In this document: positions 57,542-64,000 of the stretch, one piece after another | How the letters are laid out: every line of letters starts with the position of its first letter | How positions within the stretch are numbered: position 1 is the first letter of the stretch | NCBI GenBank assembly: GCA_004353515.1 | Contig: SMNZ01000004.1 | Span: 186,001 to 250,000, forward strand | Origin: Alteromonadaceae bacterium M269 | GTDB lineage: Bacteria > Pseudomonadota > Gammaproteobacteria > Enterobacterales > Alteromonadaceae | Reading direction: 5' to 3' | DNA: 64,000 bases | Notes under the pieces: model-generated | What the model saw: the letters and a program-made list of their open reading frames with translations, nothing else | The model's database searches: none | What the model was told of the DNA's origin: nothing | Made by a program: the position numbers and the translations under genes

Positions 57542-58675
57542 TCACCAACCATTAGCTGAGATGTACTGAGTCTCTTTATCCATAGAGGTAAAAACTACTT
57601 CGTCCATTTTCTGCCATGCGTCTAAAATGTCCGGGCAATCATAAATAATGGCATTTTGTGGTTCGCGTAATCGGTGCTTGTTTAAAATCCCAAAATCCAT
57701 AAGTTCTTGAGTCACAGCATTACTTTGCAACGGTGACCAGCCTAGAGCTTCAAATAGATAATCAAGCGTTATGATAGGTTGCACATACAGGTGTTCTATG
57801 AGTTTCATGGCATCTCGACTCACACTCCTAAGCGTCAGTTTCCGAGTAATTTTCGCACTGGCTAAGCCCTGCAACTGATTCAGTATGCCGCTCATTTCCG
57901 TACTCCAGGTTAAGGCTCGTTCCCAAAAATCGAAGACTTTTTCCCATTGACCTTCCATGATGGCATTGGGCGTGTCTAAGTACCCCTGGTGTTGATGTGC
58001 CACGCGAAATAAAAATGGGCTAATGTATGCGTTTTCGGCCACACTCATGCTGAGAAATGCGTCAACCAGTGCCCGGTTAAGTCGTCCATTACCATCATTG
58101 AACGGGTGAATAAGAATAAATTGGTTTGAAATCAGGATAATATCTTCAATGTCTTTTTGTGGCTTGCTATTAACGTATTCAAGCCAGTCTTGCATTAAGT
58201 CAACAACAAACTCAGGCGGAGGTGGAACAATATGTGCTTTATCAGGGCTTTTCCCTCCCACCCAGTTCTGTACTGTTCTAAATTGCCCAGCCTTGGAGTG
58301 ATGTTGCTCCAACAATTGGTGCGCTTCGAACAAACGATCTAAGGTCAATGGTGCTGTTTTTAACATATCAACGGCTTGAAGGTATCGGCCTGTTTGTGAA
58401 ACCACTGCTTCAGCGAGTTCATCGGTCCTTGCTAACCCCAGTTGCATTAATCCCAGGCGCTTTCTAGAAAGACCGCGTCCTTCTCTTAAACTGCATACGC
58501 CTCCCAGGTAACGTGAGGTAAACCGCTGATGATTACCTCTGTCACACCTAACATCTAAAAACCCGGAGGCAATTCCTTCGTCGACGTTTTGCGTGCAACT
58601 TTCGTCCGTCATTTTTTCCGGTACCAAACAGCTGTACTTTTCTTGGTTTGTAGGCCAGATTTTTTCAAGATACAT
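57542..58675 (-). CDS. Fic family protein
   Basis: A 377-residue protein with the Fic core motif HPFNDGNGRLNR at 190-201 (His190 catalytic) and the flap region NWVGGKSPDKAHIVPPPP at 138-154. An N-terminal segment CSLREG (61-66) lies at the position of the inhibitory helix (usually SSxIEG) of class II Fic proteins; here the first Ser is Cys. The C-terminal 100 residues look like a winged-helix domain. Such proteins transfer AMP or related groups to target proteins. The target is unknown. AGGAGAG precedes the ATG. Confidence 0.9.
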   Translation of the reverse strand: MYLEKIWPTNQEKYSCLVPEKMTDESCTQNVDEGIASGFLDVRCDRGNHQRFTSRYLGGVCSLREGRGLSRKRLGLMQLGLARTDELAEAVVSQTGRYLQAVDMLKTAPLTLDRLFEAHQLLEQHHSKAGQFRTVQNWVGGKSPDKAHIVPPPPEFVVDLMQDWLEYVNSKPQKDIEDIILISNQFILIHPFNDGNGRLNRALVDAFLSMSVAENAYISPFLFRVAHQHQGYLDTPNAIMEGQWEKVFDFWERALTWSTEMSGILNQLQGLASAKITRKLTLRSVSRDAMKLIEHLYVQPIITLDYLFEALGWSPLQSNAVTQELMDFGILNKHRLREPQNAIIYDCPDILDAWQKMDEVVFTSMDKETQYISANGW

Positions 58676-58735
58676 ATTTCTCTCCTACGAAGAAGGGCAA
58701 AGCGATGCTCTACCCTTTTCATTTACGTTTTGTGT

Positions 58736-60862
58736 TTATAGTGCGTAGCCTAGTGAGCGAGTTTGGAATCCGAACATTTGGTTGTTGGATTCGTATCGAC
58801 CACCTGAGCCAAATCCACCTTTACCAAAGACGGTTGCCGAAGCATTCAAACAATATCTATTGTTCTCTTTTGTAATGCGATTTCTGGCTGTTTTGACGTT
58901 CCAAGCGCGGTCAATAGTGGCAACCATGCCGTTCACAGGTGGTGTTTGATAACTTTCGCTGATAACTGCATTACGGCTGTAGTCAGGGATAGTGCTGGTA
59001 TCGCTAAAGCACTGTTTAACTGAAGCGCTCTTGTTGCAAGGCCCGAAGAGGCAACCACCTCGGCTAACATCTAGGCGTCTTTCTTCCAGTTTGAAGCCTT
59101 TAAATGTGATCATCTCTGGGCGCTGCATACACATACCGTTGTTTACAGAATCTACACAGCTAGATGAGTTAGGACGGTGACACTTCGACCATTCACCTTG
59201 GTTGGCACAGAAGTTAACGAATCTATCGATCATATCCTTCGTTGAGTCACAAAGATCTCTCTGACTAACATTGCCCTGGAAGAATGAATCACCCATAGCA
59301 TCTTCGATTTGTCCTACTGCGTCTGGTTCTACGCTGTTCAAGTCAAGCATCCAGCAACGGCGCTCCACTTGGCTATCAAGGCGTCCCCAAGTTTGCAAGA
59401 TATCGCGATAGATTGTGTAGTCAGTGAATACATCGAAGTGATTCATTCCAGCTAAAGCAGATGGAAGTGGGTAATCACGCTCTGTCGATTCAATGTTAAC
59501 GAGATCTTGGCTGTTGCTGTTCGCAAAATCACTTAAGACAGTCATGAACTCAGTGATAGAGTTTAAGCGCAACAAATTGCCAGGGTTTGAACCACCGGTT
59601 TGAGTGCCTAGAATTTCAAAGCTGTAGCCTCTGAACTCCTCTTCTAAGGTAGACTTTTCACTTGAAGAGAAATTACCGTCAGCACTGTAACGATCCAATG
59701 ATGCTTTCAGGTCAAATGTTTTGTTCTTAATTTCACTGTAGGTTTCTGCAACATTCTCAACCCTAATAGTGAACAAGATTTTGCGACCTGTAGTTACAGT
59801 ATCAAGGAACTTGTCACCACAAGCTTTACGGAACTCTTTGTCCTGTCCATTTATCAACTGATTTTCATAGATAGACTTCATCCCTAGCTCATGAGCTTGT
59901 TTTGCCTGATAACGATTTCGTTTATCAACAAAAGACGCAACAATAACTGAGCTTTCTGTGACTTTTGATGTTTCACTATAGAGAGAGGAACTACCTGAGC
60001 CTCCAATAGAGAATCCACCAAACGAAATAGAGCCGCCACCTGAACGTTTAACATCTAAGCTTGTTGCCAGAGACTCATAAGTATCAACTTGTTTGAAGGT
60101 GTATTTCTGATCATTGATGTTCTGAACAGAGCTAATTAAATCCTCGCCAGTTGTATTCCAGCACGAGTTACCGTAAACCTCTCCTTTAAGCGCATCAAAG
60201 CCAGTACTTAGCGCCGCTAGAGCCGTTTCTTGCTCACTACTTTGGGTTCGGGCAACTCCTGAACTCAAACGCAGATTTACAGGAGGACGCACATTTTCCA
60301 GCGGCTTAGTAACAGCGCCGCCAGTGTTATAAGTGGGCTTCACCATGTAGTACGCTGACGTAGCATAAGGACTACAACCGCCACTATTACAGGCTCGAAC
60401 AGAGTAACTCACGGTTTTATTTGAGCCTGGATTATGAACGCGACTGACAGCAGAGCCAGAGTAAACACGCGAACGTCCTTGCCCTTTGTGTTGTTGATAG
60501 AGTTCATAACGGAAGCCGGTACCAATACCTCGACTTCCACCTCGCCACTGCACCGAAACGGAGCTACTGTCTCCCTTACGTATAACAGCGATACTTTTGG
60601 GTACCGAGGGTGCTACATCAGAAGGTGGATCAAAGGTTTCGGTTTGAGTATCGCAATCACCGGTACTTTCGCATAAGAACCGAGCTTGAATATTGGCGGG
60701 CTGCCAACCCCAGCCATTCTCAGAACCCGCCGTAACTTCTGCTATCTGAGCACTGTCTTCGTAATAGTTTTGTGTATCTAGTTCGGGGGCTATTGCTGCA
60801 TAGGCAGAGCTAGCAGTTAGGTATAGCCCTCCAATCAGCATAATTCTATTAAGTTTTAGCAT
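58736..60862 (-). CDS. Exported MACPF-like protein with an Fn3-like domain
   Basis: A 708-residue exported protein. Signal peptide about 1-23. An Fn3-like domain at about 85-175 ends in SYSVRACNSGGCS, the same cysteine-bracketed hairpin as in the 15-domain protein at 42-46 kb. The region about 210-560 looks like a membrane-attack-complex/perforin fold: a Gly/Ser-rich helix/strand segment (SISFGGFSIGGSGSSSLYSE), then the signature-like KACGDKFLDTVTTGRK at 347-361 and FTIRVENVAE. The C-terminal part is cysteine-rich (LCDST, CANQGEWSKC, MCMQRP, GGCLFGPCNK). A pore-forming toxin or surface effector is plausible, but the MACPF call rests on one signature and overall shape. Confidence 0.6.
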   Translation of the reverse strand: MLKLNRIMLIGGLYLTASSAYAAIAPELDTQNYYEDSAQIAEVTAGSENGWGWQPANIQARFLCESTGDCDTQTETFDPPSDVAPSVPKSIAVIRKGDSSSVSVQWRGGSRGIGTGFRYELYQQHKGQGRSRVYSGSAVSRVHNPGSNKTVSYSVRACNSGGCSPYATSAYYMVKPTYNTGGAVTKPLENVRPPVNLRLSSGVARTQSSEQETALAALSTGFDALKGEVYGNSCWNTTGEDLISSVQNINDQKYTFKQVDTYESLATSLDVKRSGGGSISFGGFSIGGSGSSSLYSETSKVTESSVIVASFVDKRNRYQAKQAHELGMKSIYENQLINGQDKEFRKACGDKFLDTVTTGRKILFTIRVENVAETYSEIKNKTFDLKASLDRYSADGNFSSSEKSTLEEEFRGYSFEILGTQTGGSNPGNLLRLNSITEFMTVLSDFANSNSQDLVNIESTERDYPLPSALAGMNHFDVFTDYTIYRDILQTWGRLDSQVERRCWMLDLNSVEPDAVGQIEDAMGDSFFQGNVSQRDLCDSTKDMIDRFVNFCANQGEWSKCHRPNSSSCVDSVNNGMCMQRPEMITFKGFKLEERRLDVSRGGCLFGPCNKSASVKQCFSDTSTIPDYSRNAVISESYQTPPVNGMVATIDRAWNVKTARNRITKENNRYCLNASATVFGKGGFGSGGRYESNNQMFGFQTRSLGYAL

Positions 60863-61294
60863 GTCGTGTCATTCCTAAGTAAGCGCCGATGGCACCTTAA
60901 ATAATCGAGTAAATATGAATTTATAATCCCTATTAAGTGACTCAGGCTTCTTCTCACTTGCCAAGCTATCAAGCTGAATATGCATATATGGTAAAAATTT
61001 ACATATATATGTAACCATTTCAGTTAATACTTCGACTTATCTTTTTCATACTTCACTTACTAGCAACGCATGAAAAACGAAAAAGTTAACCTTGCGAGCC
61101 CTCTAAAAGGCAAACTCAGTAAACTATTTTTTTTGGATATAGGTGTGAGGTAAATGCAAGATGTGTGTGATTAAGATGCAGCCCTATGATTATGTTGCGG
61201 CATCACACAAATTTTGTTTATTATAAGTGTTAGGAAATTGTTATTTCCTATGCTATTCATTACTTTACAGCTTAATTGAAGCAATAAAGCCGAG
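60863..61294. promoter_or_regulatory. Divergent intergenic region with AT-rich palindromes
   Basis: This 430-base spacer between the MACPF-like gene and the ToxR-like regulator holds two perfect palindromes, ATATGCATAT (60978-60987) and ACATATATATGT (61001-61012). TGGT and ACCA form an outer pair around the second. They lie about 115-135 bases upstream of the MACPF-like start. No gene is present. Confidence 0.45.
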
Positions 61295-63397
61295 ATGTTG
61301 GATTCGAATATTAATAAAAAACAAACCATAAAGATCGGATCATGGCTTGTTCACTCAGAGCATTCAATGTTGCAATCTGAGTCAGGTGAAGTTGTTGAGC
61401 TAGAATGGATGGCAGTAGAGCTGCTCACTTATATGGCTAATCACGCTGGCGAAGTTATCTCCATTGATGAGCTAATGGACAATGTCTGGACCGGTAAGAT
61501 AGTCACTCACAGTACTGTTCGACGCATCATCAGTTTGGTCAGAAAAGCACTAAAAGATGATATTAAATCTCCCACTTATATTCAGAACATCCCCAAGCGT
61601 GGCTATGTACTTATTGCTGAAGTCAAAATATTAGACAAAAATGAATTAGAGGCTAAAAATAAAAGCACTGACAATATTCCGCAATCAGAAAAAGAAGCTA
61701 TTAAAGAAAGAAAAAAACCTTTCACAAAAACAAAATTCACTCCTTTAATCTTTTTTACCATAGTTATAGTTTCATTTTTCATCTACCTATGGTTTAGCGA
61801 ACTAAATCTCTACGGAACCGAGCTTGATATTACGCCTGTTGTCAGCTCCAAAGGAGCAGAGAAGGATCTGGATTATTCAGAAGACGCTAACAAAATAATT
61901 TATTCGCACAAAAACCTTGATGAAGAGTATTGGCACCTCTACAGCTTTGACACAGACAACAACCTAATCACTCAACTTACCAAAGGCCAGCAGGACGATA
62001 CCAAACCCCGGTTTTCACCCGATGCAAGTAAAGTGGCTTTTCTAAGAAAAGAAGGTAAAAAGTTTGACATATTAGTGGGCAACTATAGCAATGACGGGAG
62101 AATTGATAATACTCAATCCGTCTACTCTTCACATTTGCCAATTGGGAACATCATATGGAACGAATACGGTGACAGCCTTTTCTTTTCAGCACTTGATGAA
62201 CGCTTTATTTACTCTGTATTCGTACTGAACCTTTTGGACAATACAGTTACACGCCTTACTTTGCCTGCATCCAACAGTGGTGGGGACTATCTAATTGCGC
62301 TAAGCGATGATAAAGATCATATCGCCGTTGCTAGGCTTGCAGGCAACGAAACTGAAATTATCGTTTATCGCTTAGAGGGGTTCTCTCCAACCTATTTCAG
62401 TAAAGTGAACGCCATCGTAAAATCACTGAGTTGGCACGACAATGAACTTTTATATCTCAAAGGAAGTTCTATTTTCGCTTTATCTCCAGACAATGATTGG
62501 GAAATGAGCTTGTACCATGAAAGCCGAGAACTTATCAGCCAGTTTCATTCAGTTGCTGGAAGGGTATTTGCGATACAAGGGGATCTCAGTAACAGCGAAA
62601 TTCGTCAAGTCGCCAACCCATTAACAAGTCTTGAAGGCGATGATAAGAACTTCACTATTAGCTCGCCTCAACGCGACTTCTCAGGCATCTATTCCAAAGT
62701 GAGTGACCGTATCTACTTCCTATCGCACCGAAGTGGATTGAGGCAAATTTGGCAGTGGGACAAAGCTTCTGGCTATGAACAGTTAACAAACTTAGATACT
62801 TATCAACAAATAGACAATTTACAGGCTAGTAATCACAGTGAGCTGTTGGTTGGCACTATCGGCCGGCAGTTATTCATGTTGAACGCCGAATCTACGGAAA
62901 TGACCTATTTATCACCAGAAAATCACTATGTGACGAGTCCAGTATGGTCTCTGGACGGTAGTTCGATTTTTTATATCAATCACTACCTGGGCGAATACGA
63001 ACTCTGGAAAGCTGATATTACCTCTGGAAATGTGGAACGAATTGATAAGAATATAACTTCCATTCAACCCTACTTAGGTAGTAACCAATTTGTAGCTCAC
63101 GACGGTAAATCCGCATTCTTCTATAACATTAATAACGGTAGTCGTTCTCCTATTCCCCACGACATTGAATTACAAATTAATATGTCGTGGCAAGTCCTCA
63201 ACAATAACTTGTACTGGACTTTATCTTCCGGTGGCGGAGCTGTGTTAAATAAACTCGATCTTAAAAATAATCGGGTAGAACAATCATCCGAACTGGTTAC
63301 TGGACTAAACCATAAATTCAACATAAAAAAGGACGAATCGAGCATTCTTTTTAACGTATCATCATCCCCTCAAACCGATATTGTAGAATTGAAATGA
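61295..63397 (+). CDS. Membrane-bound winged-helix regulator with TolB-like propeller (ToxR/CadC type)
   Basis: A 700-residue protein. The N-terminal OmpR/ToxR-type winged helix (about 10-110) has LEWMAVELLTYMANHAGEVI, HSTVRRIISLVRKAL and NIPKRGYVLIAEV. A charged linker leads to one membrane helix (about 150-168). The periplasmic part is a beta-propeller of TolB/PD40-like blades (SPDASKVAFLRKEGKKFDIL, WSLDGSSIFYINHYLGEYELW). It should sense a periplasmic signal and control nearby promoters. It diverges from the MACPF-like gene across a palindrome-containing spacer. Confidence 0.88.
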   Translation: MLDSNINKKQTIKIGSWLVHSEHSMLQSESGEVVELEWMAVELLTYMANHAGEVISIDELMDNVWTGKIVTHSTVRRIISLVRKALKDDIKSPTYIQNIPKRGYVLIAEVKILDKNELEAKNKSTDNIPQSEKEAIKERKKPFTKTKFTPLIFFTIVIVSFFIYLWFSELNLYGTELDITPVVSSKGAEKDLDYSEDANKIIYSHKNLDEEYWHLYSFDTDNNLITQLTKGQQDDTKPRFSPDASKVAFLRKEGKKFDILVGNYSNDGRIDNTQSVYSSHLPIGNIIWNEYGDSLFFSALDERFIYSVFVLNLLDNTVTRLTLPASNSGGDYLIALSDDKDHIAVARLAGNETEIIVYRLEGFSPTYFSKVNAIVKSLSWHDNELLYLKGSSIFALSPDNDWEMSLYHESRELISQFHSVAGRVFAIQGDLSNSEIRQVANPLTSLEGDDKNFTISSPQRDFSGIYSKVSDRIYFLSHRSGLRQIWQWDKASGYEQLTNLDTYQQIDNLQASNHSELLVGTIGRQLFMLNAESTEMTYLSPENHYVTSPVWSLDGSSIFYINHYLGEYELWKADITSGNVERIDKNITSIQPYLGSNQFVAHDGKSAFFYNINNGSRSPIPHDIELQINMSWQVLNNNLYWTLSSGGGAVLNKLDLKNNRVEQSSELVTGLNHKFNIKKDESSILFNVSSSPQTDIVELK

Positions 63398-63625
63398 AGC
63401 CTGCGCGTCTTCGTTATTAGCGCTGCACACCCAACGATTATTAGGTGGCTGCCATTCCTTTAGCGCACCACCCCATACTCAGAAGAAAAGTCAGGCGAGT
63501 TAATTATTTTCGCCTCTCGTTGTTTAGTTCAATTAACTACCGATGAATAAATACATACGTCAGATTCAAAGCGCTATTGCCACATAAAATAACTGATTAA
63601 GCCATTTCATAATCTGTAGCCAAGT

Positions 63626-63853
63626 CTACTTAATTCTTTTCTTACCCCTTTTTCCATTTTTGTTGGCATCGTCATCGTTAGGCAGAATGCACTCAGGAAA
63701 TGGGTGGCATATTTCGTCATCAAACCACTTTAAAAGGTTTTGAATTGTTTCAGTTTGCTTACCCTCAACCTTATCGTTTGCGTATACAACCGAGCTTGTC
63801 ATAACAAGTCCAAGGATTAGGCTAAGGCATGTTTTTGTTTTACGTAATTTCAT
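63626..63853 (-). CDS. Small exported protein of unknown function
   Basis: A 75-residue protein from ATG 63853: MKLRKTKTCLSLILGLVMTS is a signal peptide (cut after VVYA). The rest is short, with one Cys pair (EICHPFPECIL) and a basic, Lys/Arg-rich end (KNGKRGKKRIK). GGAG lies 8 bases before the ATG; the frame opens 66 bases earlier but without signal-like sequence. Not recognised. Confidence 0.55.
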   Translation of the reverse strand: MKLRKTKTCLSLILGLVMTSSVVYANDKVEGKQTETIQNLLKWFDDEICHPFPECILPNDDDANKNGKRGKKRIK

Positions 63854-64000
63854 CTGAATATCTCCGCAGCAAAGTAATTTTGTTTTATATGAGCTTTCCA
63901 ACTCTTTCTTTGGAATCATCTCTCAGGACCTGTTTACCTGAGCGATGAATTAACTTTGGTGCACGGAAGGAGAAAAGTAAATGATGTACAGGTGAGGTAT

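Noticed and set aside
63981-63995. AAGGAG followed by ATGATGTACAGG at the right edge
   Set aside because: The frame stops after four codons at TGA; a leader peptide is possible but cannot be supported at the window edge.

Overview
The window reads as chromosomal DNA of a Gram-negative, probably marine, gammaproteobacterium. Evidence: lpxL, hldE, glnE, rof, acpH, tdk and gdhA homologues of the gammaproteobacterial type, many beta-barrel and lipoprotein genes, a duplicated-domain DUF350 protein, a DUF3081-like protein, and AT-leaning DNA. A Kangiella-like or other oceanospirillalean relative is possible, but that is a guess. I see no tRNA, rRNA or CRISPR array.

Layout. (1) 1-9.8 kb: an exopolysaccharide locus of the XrtA/PEP-CTERM-associated type in two divergent arms. 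The minus arm carries a sugar transferase, polysaccharide deacetylase, FemAB-like protein and glycosyltransferase; the last runs off the left edge. The plus arm carries the export lipoprotein, chain-length protein, tyrosine autokinase and an outer-membrane barrel. A converging AAA ATPase lies beyond a strong two-way terminator. No exosortase is in view. (2) 9.9-16 kb: core envelope and nitrogen genes hldE, lpxL, a TcpQ-like protein and glnE. (3) 16.2-25.6 kb: a DUF350 membrane protein, a large hybrid sensor kinase, small proteins, glutathione-dependent formaldehyde detoxification (frmA/adhC plus S-formylglutathione hydrolase) and an NSS sodium symporter. (4) 25.6-30.7 kb: a REP-like palindrome cluster, an RND/MMPL - LolA-like - outer-membrane protein cassette, and a 270-bp MITE-like element with near-perfect terminal inverted repeats. 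(5) 30.8-49.3 kb: accessory DNA. Intact tdk is followed by a surface protein with a heme motif that is split by an apparent frameshift at an A6 tract. Next is a diverged, broken second copy of the 3' end of tdk. Then comes a three-gene operon: a 15-domain Fn3-like repeat protein, a 2,364-residue SpvB/FG-GAP/RHS protein and a small exported protein. An exported protein of unknown function and a lipase-like hydrolase close the region. (6) 49.3-56 kb: mostly housekeeping and small enzymes: acpH, rof, an SGNH hydrolase, ogt, a VOC protein and gdhA. (7) 56.3-64 kb: an orphan FtsX/MacB-like permease, a Fic protein, an exported MACPF-like protein with an Fn3 domain, and a divergent ToxR/CadC-like membrane regulator with a TolB-type propeller.

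The most interesting material is in (5) and (7). The operon at 34.5-46.4 kb has the architecture of a secreted polymorphic toxin with a scaffold protein and a possible immunity gene. The MACPF-like protein shares the same cysteine-bracketed Fn3-like domain. Repetition of the tdk 3' end suggests how the accessory DNA was acquired.
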